Positions 25,601-37,656 of a DNA stretch of 64,000 bases are shown here, piece after piece. A program made the translations under genes and the position numbers. The stretch covers positions 4,160,001 through 4,224,000 of the forward strand of contig NC_056767.1 in assembly GCF_018687715.1 (NCBI RefSeq). Reading direction: 5' to 3'. The notes below the pieces were generated by a model, which saw only the letters and a list, made by a program, of their open reading frames with translations, did no database searches and was not told the DNA's origin. The number at the start of each line of letters is the position of its first letter. The first letter of the stretch is position 1. This DNA is from Carya illinoinensis. Its lineage: Eukaryota; Streptophyta; Magnoliopsida; Fagales; Juglandaceae.

Positions 25601-26147
25601 ATCCATGCCACAATAATGCTGAAGTGCTGCATACCAATTTCATCATCTGTCCTATTATAATCAGAAATCCATGATAAGATCAGTCACCACGGCAATACCA
25701 GAAATATACTGAACAATTTACACTTTCAGAACTTATCCATCTAAGGTAGTATGTAAAATAGAAGACATGATTGCCATAAACCCATAAAAGCATAGATCAC
25801 TTTCATTACTTATCCATCTAGATGTAGCCTTAATGAAGCTGTTCAGAATGAAGTTAAGCATTTAGAAACTACAAATTATGCTATTACTGTGGATAAACAA
25901 GAAAATGCCAGGTTGTGTATAATTCCATCACTTGGTGTAAACATTATAAGCAACCCTAACTATCACCACAATTCCCTTGTAAAAAATACAATTAATCTCC
26001 TGGAATCACTTATAGACTTACTTAACTTCCATAGAATCACGAAGGATTGTGCATATGCCCATAATACGTCACATAATTGCGTTCTTAATTCAAACCAATT
26101 CTGGAATTTCCCAGTGCCAGTCACATGCATCCTTATCCAACACCAAT

Positions 26148-26179
26148 GCGTGACTGTATGAATATTCATACAGTCACGC
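26148..26179. repeat. Perfect 32-bp palindrome downstream of the TNPA-like gene
   Basis: The 16-base arm GCGTGACTGTATGAAT is followed at once by its exact reverse complement, with no spacer. It lies about 200 bases beyond the stop codon of the TNPA-like gene. It could form a cruciform or an RNA hairpin at the 3' end of the transcript. Confidence 0.85.
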
Positions 26180-26374
26180 CCAAAAAGCCCCTCAACTGCC
26201 CAATGCCGCTGACCCTTTACAAAAAAGTAGACAACCTTCCTTTATATATATATATATATATATGTATGTATATATATATATTGTGGCAATACTATTGGTC
26301 ACCCACCATCTCCAACAACCAAAAAGTGCCCAACCCCCTCAAAAAATGTCATTCCCTTTATTTATCGGCGACGC

Positions 26375-28468
26375 TCATGGAGTCTCTCCATGATCCTGGA
26401 TCGACTCCGTGTTCCCACGGAAATTGAGTAAAAATTCCCTCATAATCTTATCTGTTTCATTTTGCCTCTCACGCAGTTTCATTACTTCATCCTGAAGTAC
26501 ATCAAGCTGTGTCTTGTACTTGTCGGCATCTTTTCTATAATTCTCTGCATCTTTCTTGTAAGTGTCTGCATCTTGCTTGTGTTTTTCAATCAAGGCTAGG
26601 TACTCTTTTTCCCTTTGGATCTCTCGTTGTCTTGTCGACTCCGGGATGACCATCTCTCCTAGGCCCCTTGCATATCCTGGTCTAGAGCCAAGTACCTCCC
26701 TAAATACACTTGCTGCTGCCTCAGCGGTGCGTTGCTCAGGCTCGAGACCATCCAGCTTCCCAACCATCTCCTTCTGCACGTGGAAATTTAAACATGAATG
26801 AATCAGTTGTGTGTCGTGTAGTGACATATGAAAGAGACAGGTTCAAATAACAAGCTGGAAACCATCATATAATGCAAATATATAACCTACAATTGGTATC
26901 ATACTCACATAGGTTGCTTCAGTTGCTGAGGTGACAAATTTACCGGTCTTCTTTGACCAATGCGTCTCCTTATAGAACTCCACCAAATCGGCATTTGCAG
27001 CCCTCTACAAGTGTGTAATCTTGTCAGCCAGTTGTTCAATCAAGAACATCAATATTAAACACAAATCTAAAGACCTTACACTAGACATTGTACATGAAGC
27101 TAATTGATAGCCACACATGGAACATAACTGAAAATCATAGACCAGTAGCACTATAATTATAGTCATTGTGATAGAAAGATTTAATGGACGTTGGGTTGTG
27201 ACATCATTATTCGCTGAAATCAGTTGAAATTACATACCTTTTCCTCCAATATCCTAACAAATGATTTCCGGCCGGCTGTGTGGTTGATGGTTAAAGCCTT
27301 TCTATTTTCCCGATTTTGCCTTGACATTTTCTAAAATTAAGTAGCATATGTCAGCTTACCCAAACCAGCATAATAAACGGAAATTCAGACGTTTCCAAAT
27401 GTTAAAATTCCTTCAGCTTAATATTGTGAGTAACCAATAATCACCTTGAATTCGTCGCTTCCCCACCTCCGACACAAGGTTTCCCAAACGTTCACATCAA
27501 CCATGGAACAACCAGAAGCCAATGCTTCTTCGTGGCTTCCGTATGATTCATATTTTTTGTGTAATTGGTGATGGAATGCATTGAACCTCTTACGCAGCTG
27601 CTTGAAGACAGTCAACCTATGATTCTCCCGGTCCCAATCCAACACGAAGTCACCCTACATGCAAGAACGTCACATTAAAACAATATAACGTTCTATTGTA
27701 CTCTCACTCCCATGAGTCAATATGAAAGGCACATATCTTACCCTCACACGGTCGACCAACTCGTCCTTTTGTGCCTGTGGCACATCAGTCCATCTCGCAT
27801 AGCTCATGTCGCAATGTTGTTTTATAATTTGCGTGAGCCGTGCAGTAAACAGGGATGAGTTCGTACAGCAAGGTGCGGTTTCGCCGTCATTAATCTTCAA
27901 TAACACTTTTCCTTGCTTTCTCAACATCTCGAAAGCAATACACTTAGCCGGCCCACGTTTCCGTTTGGGCGGCTCCTGGTTTGTTGCAGTCATTGTGGGG
28001 GCAGTCGCGTCTGTATTACAAGATAACAAAAAGTACTTGATCATTATTAGGAAAGCATCATTTGTTGTTTGCAAGAATGTCTCGAGGGTTTTGTAGTAAA
28101 AATAGAACATAACTGAAAATCGTACCGATATTGTCTCCGTTGGGTGGGGTGACAACAGTACCCGTATTTTCTCTGTTTGGTGGGGTCACAACCGTAACAA
28201 TATTATTCTCGGTAGGTGGTGGTTATCTAACTGGTGAGGGTTCTCTATTCGGCTCAGGTGGGGGCATCGGAATGGGACATGGAGGCTCCCATGGATGACT
28301 AGGAGGCTAAGTTGAGTCATCTGAGCCTGACTCATTATCTTCAAGTGAAGGGCTGTGGTATGAACTAATACGAACTCCTCGTGGTCGGCGTGCTCTACAT
28401 GAGTATGGTACAAATCTCCGACCTCGGGCACGTCGTCCAGCCCCTCTTCCTCGGGAACTTTCTTCCAT
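26375..28468 (-). pseudogene. TNPA-like CACTA protein (Transposase_24 type), two nonsense codons
   Basis: Six exons join in phase on the minus strand: 28126-28468, 27742-28010, 27445-27654, 27238-27330, 26909-27004 and 26375-26773, all with GT-AG borders (470 codons). The first exon encodes an Arg-rich start (MEESSRGRGAGRR) and a Pro-rich segment. The middle exons match the plant En/Spm Transposase_24 family: FEMLRKQGK, KRFNAFHHQLHKKYE, WETLCRRWGSDEF and then MSRQNRENR with NHTAGRKSF. The last exon is a Lys/Asp/Gln-rich coiled coil (KHKQDADTYKKDAENYRKD). This type of protein binds subterminal repeats in En/Spm. Exon 1 has an in-frame TAG after DNESGSDDST and a TAA after EPSPVR, so full-length protein cannot be made. 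A Met downstream of the stops might give an N-truncated product. Confidence 0.82.
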
Positions 28469-28852
28469 CGTGTCACCTGCATTTATTTAAAATGCCATCA
28501 TTTAAGTTAGAAGTAATTCAAACCGGGATAATATAGCATTGGATTGATATTTAAATTAAAAAGCACAAAAAAATTATTTTAAGTCTGTTTTCACAATTTA
28601 TGTACATCATTACATCTACGATCATGGTAATAGGTTTTCGGAAGTACTGGATTTTTCAATGTAAACTTAATATGAAATGCAACATAACTTGCTGTACCAA
28701 TTGGTAAACTCAAAAGTATCGAAATCATCCATACTTAGTTGAAGGTAGCAACAACTGTATTTCTTGATACCTTATATTGTACATTTACACATTACTAAAA
28801 AGGTAAACTCAAATCACAAAAGCAGTTCCGCAACAAGTAAATTTCCAGTTGA

Positions 28853-31800
28853 CTAGGCTGATAGAGATTCATTGTCTATGGAAAGGTCCTCCTCATCTGA
28901 ATATTCCCCTTCACAAGAATCATCTCCTGAACCAGAATCAATCATGCCATCGTCAATAAAGTCTGTCGAACTCGGGTTTTGACCAGCCGTACTTGTCACT
29001 TCTCGTGCATCAATCAAGACAGGTTCTAAGTCATTCCTATTAAGTGGAGATGACACTGGACATGCATCGCACTGCAATGGTGCATAATTATATGTTTCCT
29101 CAGTTTCTTGATATGCATCATCATCACTCGAGGAGCCATCAATATCTTCTAACACTCTTGGCACCGATGGAATGTCATATACATTCCTGTTCGTGTAGTG
29201 CTGCACCACAAACCATCTCCCTTTGGCCCTTATATCTCTGATGTAAAAACACTGGGAAGCCTGACATGCCAACACATATGGTTCATCCTTGTACCAAGTC
29301 CTATCCATGTTGATACTGGTCATATGGTTATCAACTCGTACCCCTCGTCTTGGATCACCAACGTCAAACCAATCACACATGAACAAGTACACCCGCCGCC
29401 AACCCATGTAGTGCAACTCCACGATCTCATTAATAACACCGTAGAAGTCTACATTATTAGTATTTTCATCCCCAGTTACCACTACCCCTGAATTTTGTGT
29501 ACGGCGCCGAAGTTCACGTTGTTTCGTATGAAATCTTTTGCCATTTATAATGCAAGCACTATAGGATGCAACCCACCGTTCTGGACCACAGGCTAATGCA
29601 TATAGATCATCGGTCACCTCAATTGGGTTGGTGATACGCTGGTCCTGAACCTACAATCAGGTTTTGGTGGAAAGTCATCACTTATAGATTTTTTATAGTA
29701 GTCAGAAAGGGTCGGGTTCATCTAAATATAAAGGGAGCGAGCTAACTTACACGTTTCTTCAACCAATTTGGAAATTAAGTACGATGTGTTTGATCGATAC
29801 AATTAGGGATGTGCACCCTACATTTCTCGGCGTGCTCCCTGCATTTTGGAGAACACAAAATGAGGCTTTTTTCTCAGAATTATACGCAAAGGACATACAA
29901 CATAAATGGAGATGTCCCAAAAAGCCATCAACAAATATTGTGATCACGTGAGGGATAATGGAAACTTACTCTAGGTAGGGTCCAACCTCAGCGCAGTTGT
30001 TGAGGACGTACCATGTTGCTTCCATTAGGAGTTTATCCGATAATTGCCTGTTGGTAGCTGTACCAATGGGCCGAACTTTCTGGTTGAAAATTTTGAATCC
30101 ATCTATATTCTCGGCTTCACCATCAATGTTGCGGTCATTTCGAATAAACTTCGTCTCAACATCTTGGAGATACAGTGAACAAAATGTCAGGCATTCAGTG
30201 TGAATGTAGGCTTCTGCTATTGAGCCTTCTGATCGGGCTTTATTCTTAACATACCGCTTGAACTTGCCGAGATATCTCTCAAATGGATACATCCACCTAT
30301 ATTGTACTGGACCCCCAAGTATGGCCTCACGGGGTAAGTGGACTGCTAGGTGGACCATTATATCGAAGAAAGATGGGGGAAATATCATCTCCAATTTGCA
30401 TAGAATTGTGGCAATATCAGTTTCAAACTGGGATATTTGGTAAACATCCAGGGTTCGAGCACACAACCCCTTGAAGAAAGTGCACAGTTCAATCAAGGCC
30501 AATGCAATATCAGTTCGTAAAAACCCCGCCACAGCAATAGGAAGTAGTCTTTGCATGAAAACATGACAGTCATGGCTTTTCAACCCTGAGATTCTGCAAT
30601 CTCGTACAGAAACACAATGCGAGATATTCGAAGCAAATCCATCTGGGAATTTCACATCGGCCAGCCATTCACAAAACTTCTTCCTTTCTTCACCGTGTAA
30701 TGTATACAATGCTTGTGGCATTGTAACACGTTCTCCATCATACTTTAAATGTAATTCTTTCCTGAATCCCAAAATTTCTAGGTCACGTCGAGTGTTGATA
30801 TTATCTTTAGTTTTACCAGTTATGTTCATTAAAGTGCACAATATGTTATCGAAAATATTCTTTTCGATATGCATGACATCTAGATTATGTCGAAGACGCA
30901 GGGTTACCCAATATGGTAGTTTGAAGAAAATGCTATATTTTGTCCAGTTCAACTCTTCAACAGTGCGTTTTCTCTTTCGATGACATTTACCGTAGTGCAC
31001 ATCCCCAAGCATCAGAAGTTGAGCTAAAATATCTGATCCTTCTAAAACCCTTGGTTGAATGCGATGATCTTCTTTACCATTGAACAAATTTTTCCTCCTT
31101 CGCCACATGTGATCAGACGGCAAGAAACGACGATGTCCCATATAACAATGTTTTCGACCATACTTCAACCAATTGGAGTCAGTGCCCTCATTACACGATG
31201 GACAAGCCAATCTTCCTTTTGTTGACCACCCAGAAAGAATCCCATATGCTGGAAAGTCATTGATTGTCCACATTAAAGCAGCGTGCAACATGAAGGTTTC
31301 CTTTGTGGAGGCATCATACGTAGGTACCCCAAGTTCCCAAAATTCAAGCAATTCATCCACTAATGGTTGCAAATAAACATCAATGTCATTCCCCGCAGAT
31401 TTTGGCCCAGGAATAATTAGGGATGTCATGAAGAATTGGTCCTTCATACACAACCAAGGTGGCAAGTTATACAGTACCAGGATTACTGGCCATATGCTAT
31501 ACGGTTTAGCCATATTATTGAAGGGATTGAAACCGTCACTTGCCAGGCCAAGCCTAACATTGCGAGCATCTTGTGCGAACCAACTATGGTCGTCATCAAA
31601 TCTCTTCCAGGACTCTGCGTCTGCAGGATGTCTCATACTGGACTCATCGATTGGCCGTTGCTCTTTATGCCATCTCATTTCACTGGCTATATTTGCAGTC
31701 ATGAAAAGACGTTGCAATCTTGGCTTCAAAGGAAAATGCCTCAACACTTTTTGAGGGATAAGACGAGCCTTGTGTGTATTAGGCAGCCACCTTGAAGCCT

Positions 31801-32524
31801 TACAGGTAGGACATTCATGAAGATTAGCATTTTCCTTCCAGAATAAGATGCAGTCATTGGGACATGCATGAATTTTGTGATAACTCATACCCAAACCCCG
31901 CTCCAATGACTTTGACTCCTCATATGAATGTGGCAATTCAGCATCAGGAAAGGCAGTCCGTAACAAGTTAAGTAGCATATCAAACGACCTTATTGACCAC
32001 CCACCGAGTGTCTTAATGTGTAATAACTTCACAATGAATGATAGTTTTGAGAATTTTGTACAACCAGCAAAAAGTGGACGTCGGGCATCCTCTAGTAGCT
32101 GCTCAAAAGATGAACTTGGAAAGGGTCCTGGTATTGATCCACCAGTTGGCAATGGATTACTATGATCTTGGGGCACATCAACAAATGTGCCTGCCTGAAG
32201 GTCAGCTAACATATGGTCCATGTCATCAATGTAGTCATCGGCATAATCAGTAACACTATCGTCGTCGTCGTCATTGAAAGTTCGTGTTTCCTCCTCCCCA
32301 TGAAAGATCCACTGGGTATAATTTGGATTGATCCCATTCAAGAACAAGTGAGTCTCCACATGAGATATAGGCAAGAAGAGAGTGTTACAGCATGAACGGC
32401 ATGGACATCGAATGCGATCACTTTCTCCGGAATGGTTTCTAGCCAGGTTGAGGAAAGTGTTAACCCCCTCGGCATATGCAGGTGATCGAAGTCTATTGGG
32501 CAAGTGCATCCAGCTTTTGTCCAT
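28853..32524 (-). pseudogene. TNPD-like CACTA transposase, one nonsense codon
   Basis: Three exons join in phase: 29970-32524, 29751-29838 and 28853-29650. Exon 1 (851 codons) starts MDKSWMHLPNRL, the transposase-associated domain with its CPCRSCC motif, followed by the Transposase_21 core (about residues 265-445; SDGFNPFNNM, YSIWPVILVLYNLPPWLCMK) and a DUF4218-type region (about 640-770; FERYLGKFKRYVKNKARSEGSI). Exon 3 is a DUF4216-type C-terminus (GWRRVYLFMCDWFD) with an acidic tail. Exon 2 (frame EHAEKCRVHIPNCIDQTHRT) runs into an in-frame TAA just before FPNWLKKR; Gln or Glu would be usual there. The catalytic exon is otherwise open, so a C-terminally truncated transposase could still be translated. 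It lies upstream of the TNPA-like gene in the same orientation, probably under one promoter near the right end. Confidence 0.88.
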
Positions 32525-35500
32525 CTAAAATGGTTGAAATCAGCATGTTAGTATAATCGGTTTCCCTTTAAGGTTCAATTTAGCTATACGATAGATGGGT
32601 AAAGCATATGGAGGTGCAAATACTAACCGGGGATGTCATGTTTGTCGTAAGGGAATGACAAAGGTTGTGTATTCCCTTTTGGTGTGTCTATGGCAGGAGT
32701 ATTGAAGTGCTACAGCAGATGTGATCATGTTAAACATACAAATATCTGGGATATTTGTTTTTATATGGCGCAGGAATGCATATAAAGATGCTAAGAAGAA
32801 AGGCCAATGATATGGAGGTTGTACAAGCTTGTTGTTGGTATACTTTAGTACTTAAATTATTTGAAAGGAAGACAATGATTTAATCCGGTGATTGCATACA
32901 TATCTCAATGAACTGCACTTGTAAACTTAGGTACTTTGGTCTAATAGGGAGGTTGTGAACCAGGATGGACGTTTCAAGAGATTTAGTATGTGCTTGAGAG
33001 AGAGCAATAGAGTTTAGGAGTGATGCAACCCAGAAAGGTCCTCCACATGTGGCTAGAATAACTGAAAGTTATAGATATTTTGAGAGCCAAGCCACAAGCA
33101 ATAAAAGCCCAAGTATGGAGTTTAAGGGTTCTGTTCTTTTTTAAAGTAGAGAAGTTAATGATCATGTGGTGATTCTAAGGGTGAGACAAAATTTAAGTTT
33201 ATGTTGAAAGAATGGAAGCTGGATTTTTCAGAATCCGCGTTCTATGCCCAGCATACACATTGATTCAAAATTCCCATGTGCAACCATACCACAACATTGG
33301 ACATGATTCACAAAGAAGAGAAGGTAGGGGCCACAAAAATCTGAGCTTGTCAAAAGATAAGTTTACGTGGAAATTTAATAGTTATGGGCTGTGTGTGTAT
33401 GTTTTCAAGCAACCAGACAGTTCACCCTACATGGTTCAGGCTTTAGGACAATTTCTATTCATTTCAATAACCGTCTTTTCAACATAATAACTCCATGTAC
33501 ACAGAAAGATTTTCAATCCAACAACCACTTCAAATAAGCATACCTTATCCAATTCTAACATAGAAATGATCTTCAACCAATTTTATGAATGCTAGTCAAT
33601 TCTGTCTTTGAGTTTAAATGAGTATAGAATTTCTAAGTGTACAAAATCTGCTTGTTTTTTCCTGAGGTATAATCAGAAAAATATACCCCATCGACACTTA
33701 ACTCATCAGAATTTATTTTCAGTGGTTTTGATGGTCACGCAATTTCTAGCCAGACTAAATTCTTTCAGAATTGATCATTCCATCGCAAATATTGCAAATA
33801 CTTCATATTTGTGGTCTGTGCTGGGCTTTCGACTGCTATTCACAAATAACAGCTTAATTGTCTGTTTTATGTTTGGTAGGTATCTAGAACTCTCACTAAC
33901 TATCTGTGTCACTGTCTAGAAGTCTATCGAGAAAGTGAGTCTCAGGCTGCTATGCAACAGACACAATGTCCATATATGTGAACCACCACAGCAGCGATGG
34001 CTGGAAAGGTCCAAGCTGCTCAGCCTCTTACTAGGCTGCAAAGTTTAGCACCTCTCTCTCTCTCTCTCTCCTGTTATCTGTGTGCACCTAGGCCACTCAG
34101 GACTAGGCCACAACAATTTTGTTGCCTAGCTTATTTTTTGGTAAGTCTCGGAGAGGGAGCCCTTCATGACAAATTGCTACTGAGCATCTCTCACTGTGAT
34201 TCTGTTTTATGACCAGTGAGAGACCTAGAGCCTCACAGACATGAAAAAGGATTATAGCATTAAGCCAGCTCCTACTTTATCTATAGATAAACATGAAGGA
34301 TGTCCATGCAATTCCCTTAATTATTTAAAACCTCAGAGTTCTGCATACCAATTAAGTGTGACGAGGTTAATATGCATAAGTGGTAGTGAGGTAATTTGAG
34401 CATATTTTGTAAATGTCAGTGTCCAAAATAATTATAAAATATTAAAGCATATGACTATTAGTAAAAATAGCAACGTACAAAATATCCAAACTATAAAGTA
34501 AAGCCACAAAATATCCATTACACTTATCCAAACTATAAAGTAAACGTACTTAATTAAACCCATTCTCCGATCTCAGTGAACACCTTAGTTTTTTCCAGTA
34601 TTATGCCATCACATATTGAGGGATAACTGAGAGATCACAGCCACATACCTATCCTGAACCTCTCTCCCTTAAACTACAGTTTGGCCATCAGAATTTTGAG
34701 AAGAAAGTGAACTTTTTAGTCCAGTGTCATAATCTACACTTATATTGCTTCCTTCCATGCCACCCAAATTTGTGGTTAGCAGAGAATTCATAAGCTAAAG
34801 ACCTCAACAAGTGATATTCCTACTTTTACATGAAGCTAACAAGCCATTCTATAGATATATACATGAAAACAACTATCAGTATGGCCTGCAGATATGCCAG
34901 GCCCTTAGTAAATTTCTGGAACTTTTTTTCAAACTTTTTGCCAGTCACAGATTCCGAGAATTTTCCGTTGAAACTCTTGATACATTGCAAAACTTGACTA
35001 ATCCTTAGAATGTACTCGTTTTCTTTCCAAGCAAAATAAGTAAAAAGAATGGTCATGATCCTGAACATGTACTTAGCATCGAGTTATCCAGCAAATTATA
35101 TTAACATTAATTTGCAATTTTGGCTGGGGTGAGACCAAGAAATAGATCTCAAAGAACTGAACATGCATGCATGAGGAGGTTGTGTCATGATTAACGTGAT
35201 ACAGTTGTAGGAAATTGATCATTGTGGGTGAATTCCTTGTTGTCAGCAGTATACAGTTGTGTTTGTGTCACATGATCAATATGCAGGATTAGTCTAAAGA
35301 ACCAGTTGATCCAGTAGAGTAAAAGTTTCACATTATTAATATGCAACATTAGTGATGAAGAAAAAGGGTCTATTTTCAAAGGCACTGTTGGTCTATGACC
35401 TTCTTTCTGAGTTCAGTTTTCAACATCGGCACTCAGCACAGCAGCATTGAAAAGGGCATCCCAACATACAAGAATCAATGATTCATCCTCAACACCCAAT

Positions 35501-35961
35501 AAGCGTTAAGAGTAAGACAGCAAGCCTGATTTCTCTCGTGGCAATTCCTAGATTATACCCAAGTACTGGTCTTTCTTCCTAGAGCTGGCTGCTAGGCCAA
35601 AAATAAAATTAAAAAAAGAAAAAGAAAAGAAAAGGTTCCCTGTCTTTCTAGTTTCTTACTTTGGTACTCCCACAAGTTATTCTTTTTAATTCTCCCCTCC
35701 CCTCTGTTACTGTGCAGTTCTTAACCAAACTTTGGAACCACAATATTATATAGTCTTACATTTATCATGGCGCTTTAATCGTAGTTTTCAATTTATTTGC
35801 TTAGACATTTCTGTATCAATGAATCATTAAACACTAAGACGACCCCATGGTACTTTAAGATCATTAATTATGAAGAACAGTATGTGATGATCTACTTGAT
35901 CTCTGACGTGAAACTCAATCATAATTCGGTCCCTAGCTAAGCTGCGTCGAAATCTCTGTTC

Positions 35962-36011
<50 letters not shown>

Positions 36012-37439
36012 GCATGCCATGAGCAGCTTGTAAATTGGTCATAGACTTATCTACCTCAATGAGGTCAAGATGCAAGAAAATTCAAGAAAAGAGCTAGAGA
36101 TCTTAGAAAAATCCAAGAAGAGCCTAATTAAAGTGAGAATACAGAAACAGGGTATGCACAAGCATGGTGACCAGACCAGAAAAACACTAGCAAGACAAAC
36201 TCATGAGTTAGGCAGAATATAGGGTGCTTCCAAATTTGGCAAAATGTAATATAGTGCAATCTACTTGATCCAAATGTTAGAAAGCCATAATGTACTAAAC
36301 ATATACTGCTTCTCATACATTGGAAAAAAGTTCTTGTTGAAGTGCACATGCATCTCAAATTAAACCATACTCAGTGATAACACCTAGCTAAAACTTGCAA
36401 ATCATTTTATACGTCTTTGTGGCACTAGACATACACAACAGATATGGTATCAGCTGACCAAGGCATTGAACTTAGTAAACCTAATTGTTAGGTTTATTAA
36501 ACATAATAAAAAATTTCGGCCTCATGTAGCAACTTAGCACCTAGAATGAGACAGCAAAAAAAAAAAAAAAAACCAAAATCATTTCAATGCATCATAGACC
36601 ATAATAGCAATCATCAATGAATATATTGGGTGCATATATATACAATTTGGTCAAGAAGATAACAAACTTAGCGATCAAAACAGTTATCCTAAAGATGTAC
36701 CTATTGCATTCACGTTGGAATAAGCAAAAAAAACAGAATTCCTCCAATACAAGATATACATAAACTTCAATTTTTCGATGCTATTCAAATCCTAACTGAA
36801 AATCTGGAAAATTAGGGATTTCAAGCAAAAGGGAATGTCAATCAGCGGTTACGGTGCAATTTGGCAACTATAACCTAGTAAATTTAGGCCTAATTTCATA
36901 AAACCTATTTACTCTACAGCGATGTAACAATGCAGATATAAATGAAATAAAAGAAAAAATTGAAGAAAGAAAATAATGGCAGCTTTCAGATTCCAACATC
37001 TACCATTATGCAAAGCAGCGAGCGCGGATGAAGGGGGAGAGAGAGGAAAATGAGTAGAATCAATACCTGTGGTCACGGAAGGACTGCAAGCCTTGTTAGG
37101 TTCGACAATGGCAACGTCCGATGCAAAGAGAAACCCGGATGCAAAAGACCACCCCGACAGTAATCACAAACCCACACAGCGGGATGGGGAGGAAACGAGG
37201 CCCGTGGCTTCCGCGGAAGGGAAATGAGGTGGTGGAGATTCTAGGGTTCGGAACGTAGGCGAGAATGGGGGTAGATTTCCAGCCGAAGATATGAGGTTGG
37301 TCTCCTGGGTACTGAAGGTACGAGAAATGGGCGAGGCGCGAAGTGGAGAACTCTGAACTCGGTAACAGAGGTTTCGGGGGGGAAAAACAAATTCTCAGGA
37401 AGTTTTCGCGCCCGTAGCCAGTGGCAACGATAATAGGCC
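32525..37439. other. CACTA 5' region, noncoding
   Basis: Upstream of the TNPD-like start on the minus strand. No transposase domain was found. A GC-richer segment at about 37020-37440, with a minus-strand splice donor (gaccacag followed by gtattg, near 37063), looks like an untranslated first exon and promoter. A GA microsatellite of about 22 units lies at 35966-36009, and a CT run at 34058-34072. The rest is unassigned. Confidence 0.5.
35966..36009. repeat. (GA)n microsatellite
   Basis: About 22 GA units inside the CACTA noncoding region. Confidence 0.95.
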
Positions 37440-37627
37440 GCTGCAAGAAGTTTTTTTCTTTTCCAACGCATATTGTCGTCGCTATACACTAAAATTTCGC
37501 TGTAAAAATTTAAGTGATGCGCCCCGCTTCATTAAACCGTGTATCGAGGTAAAAAAATTGCAAGGAGTAATATTTCGCTGCAAAAGAATATCTATTGCAG
37601 CGATTTTAATTGCAGCATAAATAAAAA
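37436..37627. repeat. CACTA right subterminal repeats
   Basis: Contains GCTGCAA or TTGCAGC four times, plus the variant cgctgtaaa. One more copy lies in the terminal repeat itself. The array is much shorter than the one at the left end. Confidence 0.8.
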
Positions 37628-37656
37628 CGCTGCAAAAGGCCTACATTCTTGTAGTG
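37628..37656 (-). repeat. CACTA right terminal inverted repeat
   Basis: Ends in ttcttgtagtg; read on the minus strand it begins CACTACAAGAATG and ends TTTTGCAGCG, pairing with 21281-21309. It is followed by TAT and a TA microsatellite to about 37683. Confidence 0.9.

Larger units (their letters stand above)
22076..26374. other. CACTA internal region, mostly noncoding
   Basis: No transposase domain was found here. It contains a host-like terminal exon on the minus strand (22566-22682), a 32-bp palindrome (26148-26179) and a TA/TG microsatellite at about 26243-26280. The rest is unassigned; multi-kilobase filler of this kind in CACTA elements is often captured DNA. Confidence 0.55.
21281..37656 (-). 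mobile_element. Complete CACTA (En/Spm) DNA transposon, 16.4 kb
   Basis: The left end reads CACTACAAGAA at 21281 and the right end is its inverse ending at 37656. The terminal inverted repeats agree at 25 of 29 positions. Both sides are flanked by TAT, a 3-bp duplication as expected for CACTA elements, although the flanks are TA microsatellite so the duplication is weak evidence alone. Subterminal arrays of GCTGCAA/TTGCAGC sit at both ends. Two transposase genes lie on the minus strand: a TNPD-like gene (28853-32524) and a TNPA-like gene (26375-28468). Both carry nonsense codons, so this copy is probably non-autonomous now although structurally complete. About 4.3 kb at the left and 4.9 kb at the right are noncoding or captured DNA. 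Confidence 0.92.

Noticed and set aside
33997..34212. ORF starting MAGKVQAAQPLTRL with good start context, possibly a captured exon.
   Set aside because: It soon runs into a CT microsatellite and low-complexity sequence, and I see no domain or clear splice borders. It is too weak to list as a gene.
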